A DNA stretch of 64,000 nt, from positions 62,001 through 126,000 of the IMG/VR virus record IMGVR_UViG_3300044631_002422. The stretch is one strand, 5' to 3'. The notes beneath the pieces were generated by a model. That model ran no database searches. It was given only the letters and a program-made list of their open reading frames with translations, and was not told the DNA's origin. Numbering within the stretch: the stretch's first letter is position 1; each line of letters starts with the position of its first letter. Both the position numbers and the translations under genes were made by a program. Source of the stretch: a virus. Below are positions 1 through 6,948 of the stretch, one piece after another.

Positions 1-1
1 T

Positions 2-139
2 TTGTTTCCGCCATTCGCAATAGCAATGGCAGTTACAGCTTCGATGTTGTTTGGAGATACATTGCGAGCAAAAGTTATTCGTAAAAGCGAACCAGTTAGA
101 GTTGAGATTGTTGACCAAGGGAAAGCGAGGGGCGAATGA
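2..139 (+). CDS. 5'-truncated small membrane protein
   Basis: An open frame enters from the left window edge and stops at 137-139, leaving 45 residues. The visible N-terminal part is hydrophobic (FAIAMAVTASMLFG), followed by a charged tail rich in Arg, Lys and Glu, which suggests one membrane segment and a cytoplasmic tail. Its TGA overlaps the next ATG as ATGA, which supports a real coupled gene. The start lies outside the window. Function not recognised. Confidence 0.45.
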   Translation: MFPPFAIAMAVTASMLFGDTLRAKVIRKSEPVRVEIVDQGKARGE

Positions 140-390
140 ACGAGTGGAAGTCGATAACCGAAATGCCAGACAACTTTTGTGGAGATGTTTGGGTTTTCTC
201 GCCGCACGTAAAACAACCAGAGTTGGCTCACACCTATCTAGCTGGATGGAGCAAAGACCCAAGCAAGCGTGTATTCGAGACAATCTATACAGTCCACGAC
301 AGCGAGGGATTGAACGCTGAATACTTCAGAGACGTTTCCCATTACATGGAGGTTGTTCCTCCAGAGCCACCAATAGTGAGGGTAGAATAA
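136..390 (+). CDS. DUF551-like small protein
   Basis: This 84-residue protein opens with MNEWKSITEMPDN and ends with a VSHYMEVVPPEPP segment. That layout matches the widespread phage/prophage DUF551 family (N-terminal W..I...P and C-terminal THWMPLPEPP). The family has no assigned biochemical role. It overlaps the upstream gene by ATGA, and its last base is the first base of the next ATG. The surrounding DNA is GC-richer than the rest of the window, so this block may have been acquired separately. Confidence 0.6.
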   Translation: MNEWKSITEMPDNFCGDVWVFSPHVKQPELAHTYLAGWSKDPSKRVFETIYTVHDSEGLNAEYFRDVSHYMEVVPPEPPIVRVE

Positions 391-815
391 TGAATGAGGA
401 ATGGTTGGCGAGTGAAATAGAGAAGTTTGAAAAGGAAAAAGCAATGAGCGAGATACAAACTGGCGAAGGTTACAGGTTAATCGACAAGGCAAAGGACACA
501 AAGCGACCGGGAGATGAGTATTGGTCCTGTTTTGGCGACTGGGCTTTAGCGTCGAATGACGGCATGTTTCACCCCGAACACGTTTACCGTCGCCGCATCC
601 CGGCCAAGCCGGAAGCGATGGAGATTTGGAACGCTTTTAAGGTGCAATGTGGCTACGCACCAGACCACTTTGCAATTTGGCAAGTTGGTCCACCCGATTC
701 CGCTGGCGATGTTGTTATTGGTAATGCAGCCGAAGCCCGCCAACTAGCCGACTGGTTGACGAGGTTTGCCGAATGGCGAGAAGCACAAGGGGACAACAAT
801 GAACGAACAAATTGA
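390..815 (+). CDS. conserved phage protein, paralog of the next gene
   Basis: The 141-residue product has an N-terminal charged helix (residues 1-20), then GEGYRLI, a YRRRIPAKP segment near residue 87 and a C-terminal AEARQLADWL..FAEWRE helix. The same three blocks occur in the next gene (GDGWRLL, VRRKIPALP, RQVIAWL..VVDWRE), so the two are tandem paralogs. The GYRLL...YRR pattern is common in small phage proteins of unknown role. Two hand-counted lines in this gene are 55-58 percent GC, far above most of the window. Function unknown. Confidence 0.6.
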   Translation: MNEEWLASEIEKFEKEKAMSEIQTGEGYRLIDKAKDTKRPGDEYWSCFGDWALASNDGMFHPEHVYRRRIPAKPEAMEIWNAFKVQCGYAPDHFAIWQVGPPDSAGDVVIGNAAEARQLADWLTRFAEWREAQGDNNERTN

Positions 816-1170
816 GCCCGGCGATGGATGGCGGTTGCTGGGACCGGATGAACCAGTATTTCCATTAGACGAACTTTACTTTGCGGAAGGTGGAAGCTGG
901 CATCAAATGTCTCCACAGAATTTCCTTTGCAAAGCAAAGCTATGGACCGCCGTTCGCCGCAAAATCCCAGCCCTGCCAGATGTGTTAAAGATTCAGAGTG
1001 AAGGCGGGTCAATATCGCTGGAAACCATTCCTCGCGGACCTGCTTATATTATTCAGCGATGGGAAGATTCAAGGGATGAGGTTCGACTGGATACCACCGA
1101 GCAAATTCGCCAAGTAATCGCATGGCTACAACAAGTTGTTGACTGGCGAGAGCAAGGAGAACAAAAATGA
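799..1170 (+). CDS. conserved phage protein, second tandem paralog
   Basis: I chose ATG 799 (MNEQIEPGDGW) over an in-frame ATG at 766 because AAGGGGA lies just upstream and the homology to the preceding gene begins here. The product is 123 residues with the GDGWRLL, RRKIPALP and IAWLQQVVDWRE blocks shared with its upstream paralog. It overlaps that gene by 17 nt and ends in ATGA, so translation is probably coupled. Codon and base composition is GC-rich like its two neighbours. Role unknown. Confidence 0.6.
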   Translation: MNEQIEPGDGWRLLGPDEPVFPLDELYFAEGGSWHQMSPQNFLCKAKLWTAVRRKIPALPDVLKIQSEGGSISLETIPRGPAYIIQRWEDSRDEVRLDTTEQIRQVIAWLQQVVDWREQGEQK

Positions 1171-1177
1171 GCTTAAT

Positions 1178-1237
1178 ATGATATTTTTTGCTGGAGTTTT
1201 GATTGGGGGCTTGACGATACTGTTTTGTATGGTATAA
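1178..1237 (+). CDS. tiny hydrophobic peptide (19 aa), tentative
   Basis: A 20-codon frame encodes MIFFAGVLIGGLTILFCMV, a single membrane-spanning segment with a GG-rich core. Phage genomes often carry such one-helix peptides. The only Shine-Dalgarno (AGGAG, about 1155) is better spaced for ATG 1167, which gives a 4-codon ORF ending where this one begins, so reinitiation would be needed. The candidate promoter at 1211-1238 overlaps its 3' end. Could be chance. Confidence 0.3.
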   Translation: MIFFAGVLIGGLTILFCMV

Positions 1238-1238
1238 T
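1211..1238 (+). promoter_or_regulatory. sigma70-like promoter
   Basis: TTGACG (1211-1216), a 16-bp spacer, then TATAAT (1233-1238). It sits 33 bases upstream of ATG 1271, where GC-rich genes give way to AT-rich ones. The same 16-bp spacing recurs at 1691 and 4103. Confidence 0.65.
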
Positions 1239-1270
1239 TGAGTTGTAACATCAACAATTTGGAGAACACA

Positions 1271-1672
1271 ATGAATCGACAAGAAATTTTCAACAAAGTT
1301 TACGATTACGCAAAGACTATGCAGGGGCCGTCATATTTTATGGAAAATGACACAAGCCCAACATGTGCATATCGCGGATGCAATGGAAACAGGTGTTTGA
1401 TTGGGGCTTTGATTCCCGATAGTCTTTATTGCAAAGAAATGGAAGCTAACGTTATTGAAAACTTGTTGGGAGAATTTCCACAGCTTGACGACTACTTTGA
1501 AGTAAAAAGTGAAGACGATGTGAGGTTTCTAGCAAGTCTTCAAATGTGTCACGATAATTCTTGTAACTTTAATAATCGTTTTGCTCCAGATAAAGTTCCA
1601 TTGGATCTTTTCAAAGAGCGATTAATGGAAAACTTGAAAGATTTTGCAGAAGCTAATAATTTGAAAGTCTAA
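1271..1672 (+). CDS. hypothetical protein
   Basis: The start at ATG 1271 (MNRQEIFNKVYDYAKTM) has GGAG ten bases upstream and lies downstream of the promoter. A longer in-frame start at 1238 would fall in the -10 box. The 133-residue protein has seven cysteines, including CAYRGCNGNRC at about 31-41, which could bind a metal. It is otherwise acidic and helical. Family not recognised. It stands alone, with its own promoter and a second promoter just after it. Confidence 0.55.
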   Translation: MNRQEIFNKVYDYAKTMQGPSYFMENDTSPTCAYRGCNGNRCLIGALIPDSLYCKEMEANVIENLLGEFPQLDDYFEVKSEDDVRFLASLQMCHDNSCNFNNRFAPDKVPLDLFKERLMENLKDFAEANNLKV

Positions 1673-1690
1673 AAAATTTTGTTTTTATTG

Positions 1691-1718
1691 TGGACAATCT
1701 AGTTTATCGAGATATAAT
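1691..1718 (+). promoter_or_regulatory. sigma70-like promoter
   Basis: TGGACA (1691-1696, five of six bases of the consensus), a 16-bp spacer and TATAAT (1713-1718), placed 35 bases before ATG 1753. It occupies the gap between two genes and argues against the longer start at 1690 for the next ORF. Confidence 0.6.
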
Positions 1719-1752
1719 ATGTTGTATCAAAACGAACAACAAAGGTTTTGGG

Positions 1753-2172
1753 ATGGTTAAAAAAAAGAAACGAATTCCTCTTAAAGAATGTCCAGCTTGT
1801 CAAGCAAAAGTTCATGCAAGAAAAGCTGAATGCGAGGAATGTGGACATTGTTTTTACGAAAAGAAAAGTAAACTTGTTACTGATTGGACAAAATTAAAAA
1901 TTGGTGATATAGTTAGATCACTGTATGGAAATGGACCTTATTGGGAAGATCCAGTTAGTAAAGAAAAACTGTACATGGGTTCGTATGGAAAGTTTGCTGT
2001 CAATAAAGTTGGTGACAATTACATTGGGTGTTCAGAGGTAAAAAAATATGGTGGCTTTTCTAGTGGCTATCATATATTATATATGGGTGAATTTAAAAGG
2101 TCTAATTTGTGTGATAATCTTTATAGATGCCCGCATAAATTAATTAGTGTTTCTTTAAAAGGAGAGCGTTGA
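1753..2172 (+). CDS. zinc-ribbon protein, unknown role
   Basis: Start ATG 1753 (MVKKKKRIPLKECPAC) is chosen because the upstream in-frame sequence overlaps a promoter. The 139-residue product opens with a Lys-rich patch and a zinc-ribbon knuckle pair, CPAC (about 12-15) and CEEC (about 26-29). A region rich in Gly and Tyr follows (GNGPYWED, YGGFSSGYHILY) that may form a small beta domain binding nucleic acid or another protein. The stop overlaps the next ATG by one base. Function unknown. Confidence 0.6.
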   Translation: MVKKKKRIPLKECPACQAKVHARKAECEECGHCFYEKKSKLVTDWTKLKIGDIVRSLYGNGPYWEDPVSKEKLYMGSYGKFAVNKVGDNYIGCSEVKKYGGFSSGYHILYMGEFKRSNLCDNLYRCPHKLISVSLKGER

Positions 2173-2384
2173 TGTTTACTGATTGGAATTCTATTCTGTC
2201 GAATAGAGGAAATGTTCATACCGTTAATAACTTTGCTAACGGTAGTATTAGTGGCGAGGATTTTTATGCTAGATTTTGTGGAACTCCTCTTGGTGGTTCT
2301 ATTCGTAATCTTCTTAGGACTTACGGAGTTGAGCGAGCGAGAATTTTGGCCAAGAAAGCGTTGAATCGTCGAGAACTTGTTTAA
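2172..2384 (+). CDS. hypothetical protein
   Basis: ATG 2172 overlaps the preceding TGA by one base and has GGAGAG six bases upstream. The 70-residue product has an N-terminal part with no clear fold and a basic C-terminal helix (RTYGVERARILAKKALNRR) suited to contacting nucleic acid. It directly precedes the SSB gene, so a role in DNA metabolism is possible by context only. No family recognised. Confidence 0.5.
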   Translation: MFTDWNSILSNRGNVHTVNNFANGSISGEDFYARFCGTPLGGSIRNLLRTYGVERARILAKKALNRRELV

Positions 2385-2401
2385 TTTTTAGAGGTGCAAT
2401 T

Positions 2402-2758
2402 ATGTTGAATAATCGTGTTATTTTGAAGGGTAATTTGACTAAAGATCCAGAATACAAGACTGTATCCGACAAGGAACTTGTATCTTTCCGTATCGCTGTA
2501 AATGAGTCAGTCGGTAATGGAAAGGAAGAAACAGTTTACATGGATGTTGATGGATGGGGAAGTCATGCTGGTTATGCCCGCGATGTTTCTCTGAGCAAGG
2601 GTGATCGTGTGATTATCGATGGCCGTTTGCGTCAGCGAAACTGGGAAGACAAGGCTGGCGCGAACCGAACTTCTTATACTGTTTTGCCTAGTACTTTTTC
2701 TAAGGTTGTGAAGCCACCAAAAATGGACGCCGAACCATCAGGATCTGAAACTTTCTAA
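2402..2758 (+). CDS. ssb: single-stranded DNA-binding protein
   Basis: A 118-residue OB-fold SSB. The N-terminus NRVILKGNLTKDPEYK and the segment VSFRIAVNE are the canonical first strands of bacterial-type SSB, and GDRVIIDGRLRQRNWEDKAG matches the later strand with the binding aromatic. It would coat single-stranded DNA at forks and in recombination. The usual glycine-rich linker is absent. The C-terminus (SGSETF) keeps the final Phe but lacks the run of Asp that recruits bacterial partners. A second SSB lies at 40551. Confidence 0.88.
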   Translation: MLNNRVILKGNLTKDPEYKTVSDKELVSFRIAVNESVGNGKEETVYMDVDGWGSHAGYARDVSLSKGDRVIIDGRLRQRNWEDKAGANRTSYTVLPSTFSKVVKPPKMDAEPSGSETF

Positions 2759-2769
2759 GTTTAAGTACA

Positions 2770-2979
2770 ATGAAAAATAGACAATACTTGATAAATGCGT
2801 TGAGAGATATTGAGCTTAGGCTTAGTTTATTGCAAGAGCGATCTTATTCTCTAGAGCAAAATTCTTCCGAACTACGTCAGGTAGATAAACGAAGAAAGAA
2901 GCTTGATAAAAATAGAGAAAAAATTTTGAGAAAACTTGAGCAACTTAATAGCAATCAAGATTATAATAATTTAGACTAG
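2770..2979 (+). CDS. coiled-coil small protein
   Basis: The 69-residue product is almost entirely predicted helix with heptad-like Leu/Ile spacing (LRDIELRLSLLQERSYSLE, then KLDKNREKILRKLEQL), so it is probably a dimeric coiled coil. It starts 11 bases after ssb and ends at a hairpin and terminator, so it looks like the last gene of the ssb operon. Function unknown. Confidence 0.5.
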   Translation: MKNRQYLINALRDIELRLSLLQERSYSLEQNSSELRQVDKRRKKLDKNREKILRKLEQLNSNQDYNNLD

Positions 2980-3000
2980 AGTCAATCCATAATACTCTAG
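2976..3000 (+). repeat. inverted repeat CTAGAGT/ACTCTAG
   Basis: A perfect 7-bp inverted repeat (2976-2982 and 2994-3000) with an 11-base loop begins inside the stop codon of the coiled-coil gene. There is no U tract, so it is not a terminator itself. It lies 10 bases before one and could be an mRNA 3'-end stabiliser or a protein site. Confidence 0.45.
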
Positions 3001-3009
3001 AGGAAATTG

Positions 3010-3040
3010 AGATACCCTTTTAATAGGGGTATCTTTTTTT
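3010..3040 (+). terminator. rho-independent terminator
   Basis: Stem AGATACCC (3010-3017) pairs with GGGTATCT (3027-3034), followed by a run of T to 3040. It closes the ssb operon. A similar GGGGTAT stem recurs in the terminator near 56856. Confidence 0.85.
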
Positions 3041-3075
3041 ATAGGTTTGTCTTACTCGTACTAATCGGATTGCAT

Positions 3076-3894
3076 ATGAAAACAGGAATAGTTATAGGTC
3101 ACAATACAGGTCTTGGTGATCAAATCATAATGAATGGTGCGGTAAGATACTTAGCTGAAGTTTATGACACGGTTTGGTTTGTTACATGGGAAAATAGAAA
3201 AAAACACGCTGAATTTCTTTATAAAAATTGTGCAAATATTGAAATTTATACTAAACCATCAATAGCAAGTTCTAGACAAGGTATACTTAGAATGAGTGCG
3301 GCATATGAAGAAATAACAAAGCAGCACAATGACTATGAATTTAAACCATACAATAGATGTTTTTATCCATCTGTTGATGATTGGAAAAAATTTCAAATTA
3401 AAATGAAATTACCGGATAATGTAATATTCCCAAGGGTATTTTATGGTATAATTGGAGTTCCATACGAAAAAAGATATCAATATCAACAAATACCAAGAGA
3501 TTTAGTAGTTGAAAAAAAGATATTTGAAAAGTTAAATATTAGTAAACCATATGCATTCGTAGTAAATGATTCTCGTTCATCAAAATATGAATTTAAAATT
3601 AATACTAATCTTAAAATTATTAACCCGCTAGAATATGATTTCTGGAAAGATACTTTAATTTATGATTGGCAGACAGTTATTGAGAATGCTTCCGAAGTAC
3701 ATTTAGTAAACACAAGTTGGTTTCATTTAGCAAGAACACTAAAGTTAAACTCCAAAAAGTTTTATTATTGCGCTAGAAATATCCTAATGTGTGAACAAAG
3801 CGAAGAATTCGTAAACGATGAATTTGATAATAACTGGATAATAGTAAAGACTAAAACTTTAGAAAAAGTTAAGAAAAAATGGTGGTTAAATTAA
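3076..3894 (+). CDS. GT9-like (ADP-heptose transferase-type) glycosyltransferase
   Basis: I place the start at ATG 3076 (MKTGIVIGHNTGLGDQII) because the longer frame from 3007 runs through the terminator hairpin. The 272-residue protein begins with the GxGD loop that opens GT9/heptosyltransferase-like folds, followed by NGAVRYLAE. A C-terminal segment ends VHLVNTSWFHLARTL, matching the nucleotide-sugar site of that family. It probably transfers a sugar in the cytoplasm. A second, shorter member lies at 53162 (GLGDHIICNG), so the phage carries two. Substrate unknown. Confidence 0.6.
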   Translation: MKTGIVIGHNTGLGDQIIMNGAVRYLAEVYDTVWFVTWENRKKHAEFLYKNCANIEIYTKPSIASSRQGILRMSAAYEEITKQHNDYEFKPYNRCFYPSVDDWKKFQIKMKLPDNVIFPRVFYGIIGVPYEKRYQYQQIPRDLVVEKKIFEKLNISKPYAFVVNDSRSSKYEFKINTNLKIINPLEYDFWKDTLIYDWQTVIENASEVHLVNTSWFHLARTLKLNSKKFYYCARNILMCEQSEEFVNDEFDNNWIIVKTKTLEKVKKKWWLN

Positions 3895-3907
3895 GGGGAA
3901 TAAAAAA

Positions 3908-4132
3908 ATGCAAAAACCGAATAAATCTAAACAACAAAAACAATTAAAGAATGGTAAAAAGAAACGATCAAAACAATTAAAAAGAAACGAGCAAAATAAG
4001 ACTAAAAGACTAAAACGTCTTTTAAAAAACACACAAAAAAGACAAATCGAGAACGAAACATTCAAGCTTGAAGACGAAATAAGACGAATACAAAACAAGG
4101 GCTTGACATTCAGAAATCCTATTGTAGAATAG
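3908..4132 (+). CDS. highly basic Lys-rich small protein
   Basis: The 74-residue product is roughly 40 percent Lys/Arg across its first 50 residues (QKQLKNGKKKRSKQLKR), then a short acidic helix and the tail GLTFRNPIVE. AAGGGGA lies 8 bases before the ATG. Such a chain would be disordered and bind nucleic acid or another polyanion. Low complexity makes homology assignment unsafe. A promoter for the next gene lies in its last codons. Confidence 0.5.
   Translation: MQKPNKSKQQKQLKNGKKKRSKQLKRNEQNKTKRLKRLLKNTQKRQIENETFKLEDEIRRIQNKGLTFRNPIVE
4103..4130 (+). promoter_or_regulatory. sigma70-like promoter
   Basis: TTGACA (4103-4108), a 16-bp spacer and TAGAAT (4125-4130), inside the last codons of the Lys-rich gene and 30 bases before ATG 4161. 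This is the third promoter in the left region with exactly 16-bp spacing. Confidence 0.65.
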
Positions 4133-4160
4133 TGTTTTTAAGAAGTTTGGAGGATTGGCG

Positions 4161-4625
4161 ATGCAAAATACTGGGACTTGGAATTCTGATTTGGCTTTGT
4201 TTTATCTGGCCGTTTTTTTGACTCCGTTGTGGCTCAAGATGATTTTATGGACAATTAACACTTTCGGGGCTAACGTAAAAGTAATTAGAGTAGAAAAAGA
4301 GGTTCAGGTTCCAGTGACTGTTTACCGCGATAGAACAGTTTACAAAACAGTACCAAAAACTCCAAAAACTCCAAAAGCTCCAAAAACCCAGCCGGTAAAA
4401 CCGATTAAGACTAAAGTTGCAGCTACTCCTAAAGTCACTACTGTTGTAAAGCAACTTACAGAAGCATCGATTATTTCTGATGCTGTATCCGGTTTGAGAG
4501 TATTAGGAATTCATAAAAGTCAAGGTCGTGATTTGGCTGAAAAAATAGCTAATAAACAACAATACAATACCGCTGAAGAATTATTGCAAGATTGTATTGC
4601 CCATATCCATAAAATGCGTACATAA
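4161..4625 (+). CDS. membrane-anchored protein with RuvA-C-terminal-like domain
   Basis: Start ATG 4161 has TTGGAGGA upstream. The 154-residue product has one membrane segment (about 10-31, ALFYLAVFLTPLWLKMILW). A Pro/Lys/Thr-rich linker follows with KTP/KAP repeats (about 66-88). The C-terminal helical domain is SDAVSGLRVLGIHKSQGRDLAEKI and AEELLQDCIAHI. That last part resembles domain III of RuvA (three-helix, LG-[YF]-x-x-x-x-A), which in RuvA contacts RuvB. The membrane tether is unusual for such a domain. Domain call is by pattern only. Confidence 0.5.
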   Translation: MQNTGTWNSDLALFYLAVFLTPLWLKMILWTINTFGANVKVIRVEKEVQVPVTVYRDRTVYKTVPKTPKTPKAPKTQPVKPIKTKVAATPKVTTVVKQLTEASIISDAVSGLRVLGIHKSQGRDLAEKIANKQQYNTAEELLQDCIAHIHKMRT

Positions 4626-4658
4626 TAATATATCTTCAACAACCCAAAATGGTGTATC

Positions 4659-5162
4659 ATGTACAAATATTTGCTGTCTTTATTATTTTTTGTTTTATTT
4701 GTAGCTTCAACATCTGCTCAAACGTATTACTATTCTTATAGTGGTTACAGTAAAGGCGGATTTAATTGGCCCGGAACTACAAAAGAGCAAACTAATAAGT
4801 TGATTCAAGAATCTTTCGCAGAGATAAACAGGCATTCAAAAATGCAAGTCAAGCCTTGGTCTGGCAAAGGAAGCTACCAAATTACTATAAAGTTTTCTAA
4901 TAAAGTTCCATACAATGCTCTTGCTGTTATGGATGGAAATACCATGCTAATAAGCAAAACAAGACCAGTTCAGCCAGTAAACTGTAGAAGTGTAGTTATA
5001 CATGAATTTTTTCATTATCTTAACTATAAAGCAAACCCTCAAGCAGATAAGTGGGGACATAGCAACGATAAAAACTGCGCGTTCAACATCAATGGTAATA
5101 TTGATAAACTTTGTCCCGCAGAAGTTCAGTTTTTAATAAACAAATTTGGTAAAAAGCAATGA
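4659..5162 (+). CDS. exported zincin metalloprotease-like protein
   Basis: The 167-residue protein starts with a clear Sec signal peptide (hydrophobic core about 5-18, cleavage expected after STSA-20). The zinc-metallopeptidase motif HEFFH is at 115-119. A downstream GHSND could give the third ligand. It would act outside the cytoplasm, perhaps on host envelope proteins or in lysis. Its stop overlaps the next gene by 4 nt. Tailed phages rarely encode exported zincins. The family beyond HExxH is not identified. Confidence 0.65.
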   Translation: MYKYLLSLLFFVLFVASTSAQTYYYSYSGYSKGGFNWPGTTKEQTNKLIQESFAEINRHSKMQVKPWSGKGSYQITIKFSNKVPYNALAVMDGNTMLISKTRPVQPVNCRSVVIHEFFHYLNYKANPQADKWGHSNDKNCAFNINGNIDKLCPAEVQFLINKFGKKQ

Positions 5163-5818
5163 AAATATTCGAAGTTGCCCAGCAAATACGAACTAAAGTA
5201 AATTCGCTAAAATATTCAGATACGCCCGAAACTCAAAAGGTTAGTAGCTTGATAGAGGTTGGATGGCAAAACGCTTTACCAAAACCGCCAGAAAATACTA
5301 GCGATATAACTATAAGTGAGCTTAGGTATCTAGAAAAATTGACAAGAGTTTTATCGCCAGCGGAAAAAGAGTTGGTGAAAGTTGTTGACATAGAATCTTT
5401 AGACTTATTTAGAAATGTAGCAAGAAAAAATAACATCAAACTAAATGAAGACGGTTTTGTAAAATTATGGAATATATGTAGACCAATAGTATTTAATTTA
5501 AAAGCAAAGTTTAATAGACCAAGACCACAGCAACTAGCCCCGTATTTTGGTATAAATGTAAACGTAATAACAACCAAAACACATCAAACGCCAGCTTACC
5601 CATCTGGGCATACTCTTTATGCCGCATTAGCCGCGCATCTTTTTTCTGCCAAATATCCAGAATTATCTGGTGAGTTTTTTAGTCTTGTTGGTACTGTTGG
5701 TGAAGCAAGGTGCTTGCAAGGTGTTCACTATCCAAGTGATAATGAGGCATCAATGACTATTTCCAGTGTTTTATGGGAAGACTTAAAGTACAAATTGTTT
5801 CCTGATCTTTTTATATAA
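5159..5818 (+). CDS. PAP2-superfamily phosphatase
   Basis: All three PAP2/vanadium-haloperoxidase signature pieces are present in this 219-residue protein: K115-x6-R122-P123, PSGH at 148-151, and R184-x5-H190-x3-D194 (with Ala instead of Ser before the Arg). No signal peptide or strong membrane segments are seen, so it is more like the soluble acid-phosphatase group. It would remove phosphate from lipid or small phospho-substrates. It is coupled by ATGA to the exported zincin, hinting at a shared envelope-related task. Confidence 0.8.
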   Translation: MKIFEVAQQIRTKVNSLKYSDTPETQKVSSLIEVGWQNALPKPPENTSDITISELRYLEKLTRVLSPAEKELVKVVDIESLDLFRNVARKNNIKLNEDGFVKLWNICRPIVFNLKAKFNRPRPQQLAPYFGINVNVITTKTHQTPAYPSGHTLYAALAAHLFSAKYPELSGEFFSLVGTVGEARCLQGVHYPSDNEASMTISSVLWEDLKYKLFPDLFI

Positions 5819-5828
5819 GGGTTTATAT

Positions 5829-6656
5829 ATGCCACTTCCGACACGACGCGAAGATGAGTCTCGCGAAAATTACATTTCTAGATGTATGTCAGACAATAAA
5901 GTTTCTGATGAATTTCCAGATCGTCAACAAAGAATTGCTGTTTGCATGTCCAAGGCTTGCGAAGGTCTTTCGGCAGTAGCTTCTGCCGACTTGCAGTATA
6001 GTGTTGAAGAATTTGGTTATACTGAAGATGTAAATGAAGATAATTTTTACATTCCAAGCGAAGATGAATACCTAAGTATCGCCAGTATTAAAGTTACTCT
6101 TGAAGAAGAAGATGAAGAAGATGATACCGAGGAGGACGAGGAAGACGATGAAGAGGATGATGTAGAAGAAATTGATGCTTCTAAAGAACTTCCGGGTCTC
6201 TGGGAAAACATTCGTAGAAAGCGCGAAAGAGAAGGTAAAGACTACAAGCCAGCAAAACGCGGAGATAAAGATCGTCCAAAACCAGACGCATGGAAACAAG
6301 CTCAAAGTAAGTTTGTTTACGAAAACCCTAAAACTGGCGAGCGTTATTCTTATATTCGTCAAGGTAACTACAAAAAAGATGGTACTATGCTTGTTTATAA
6401 GGGTAAATCATCAGAGTATCAAGGTCGAAAAGTCAAACTAAACAAGCCATTTAGAACCCCTGACGGCCCTAAGAAGTTTGCTGTTTATACGCGAAATGAT
6501 AGTGGTAAGGTAGTTATTGTTCGTTTTGGCGACCCTACAACTGACATAAAAAGAGACGATCCAGAGCGTAGAAAATCTTTTAGAGCAAGGCACAGATGCG
6601 ATACAAATCCCGGTCCACGCTGGAAAGCACGTTATTGGGCGTGTCGTAGCTGGTGA
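5829..6656 (+). CDS. phage protein with SRCMSD N-terminal module, acidic linker and basic C-terminal module
   Basis: The 275-residue product has three parts. Residues 1-46 carry a Cys-containing module (ENYISRCMSDN...FPDRQQRIAVCMSK) often seen at the front of phage head-maturation or structural proteins. Residues about 88-116 are almost pure Glu/Asp. The C-terminus is a basic module (LNKPFRTPDGPKKF...RRKSFRARHRC...WKARYWACRSW) that recurs at the ends of phage structural proteins. I infer a virion or prohead-core role. No protease motif is visible. Function remains unproven. Confidence 0.55.
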   Translation: MPLPTRREDESRENYISRCMSDNKVSDEFPDRQQRIAVCMSKACEGLSAVASADLQYSVEEFGYTEDVNEDNFYIPSEDEYLSIASIKVTLEEEDEEDDTEEDEEDDEEDDVEEIDASKELPGLWENIRRKREREGKDYKPAKRGDKDRPKPDAWKQAQSKFVYENPKTGERYSYIRQGNYKKDGTMLVYKGKSSEYQGRKVKLNKPFRTPDGPKKFAVYTRNDSGKVVIVRFGDPTTDIKRDDPERRKSFRARHRCDTNPGPRWKARYWACRSW

Positions 6657-6659
6657 TAT

Positions 6660-6947
6660 ATGCAAAGATTAATAGCAATTCTTATTATAATTTCACAACT
6701 TGCTAATGTAATAATAAGTTCATTTACAGAAGACGCCTCTGAAAATGATGCTGATGAAATGCTTTGCAGTAAGGCTTGGAGATTACAAGATAAACCATTT
6801 TGGAATACAGTAAAAGTATTCTTTGATGAATACGCTTGGCCTCTTTCTGTTTGGAAAGGAAAATACTCAACTCACTGCGAAGCTTGTTTTTATCAAGAAA
6901 AATCAAGAATAGAAGATAGGTTAAAACAATACAAAGACTGGAGTTAA
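6660..6947 (+). CDS. small exported or membrane-anchored protein
   Basis: The 95-residue product opens with a hydrophobic stretch (LIAILIIISQLANVIISS), a signal peptide or anchor. A soluble part follows with Trp residues and three Cys (CSKAW, HCEACFY). The start lies 3 bases after the preceding TGA. No family recognised. It begins a run of small membrane-associated genes. Confidence 0.5.
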   Translation: MQRLIAILIIISQLANVIISSFTEDASENDADEMLCSKAWRLQDKPFWNTVKVFFDEYAWPLSVWKGKYSTHCEACFYQEKSRIEDRLKQYKDWS

Positions 6948-6948
6948 A

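Noticed and set aside
3007-3075. N-terminal extension of the GT9-like gene from 3007
   Set aside because: The extension runs through the terminator stem and T tract; the family homology begins at ATG 3076.
3886-4098. Minus-strand frame of 70 residues, very Phe/Leu/Cys-rich
   Set aside because: It is the reverse of the Lys-rich plus-strand gene; the odd composition comes from complementing AAA/AAG codons. No ribosome site.
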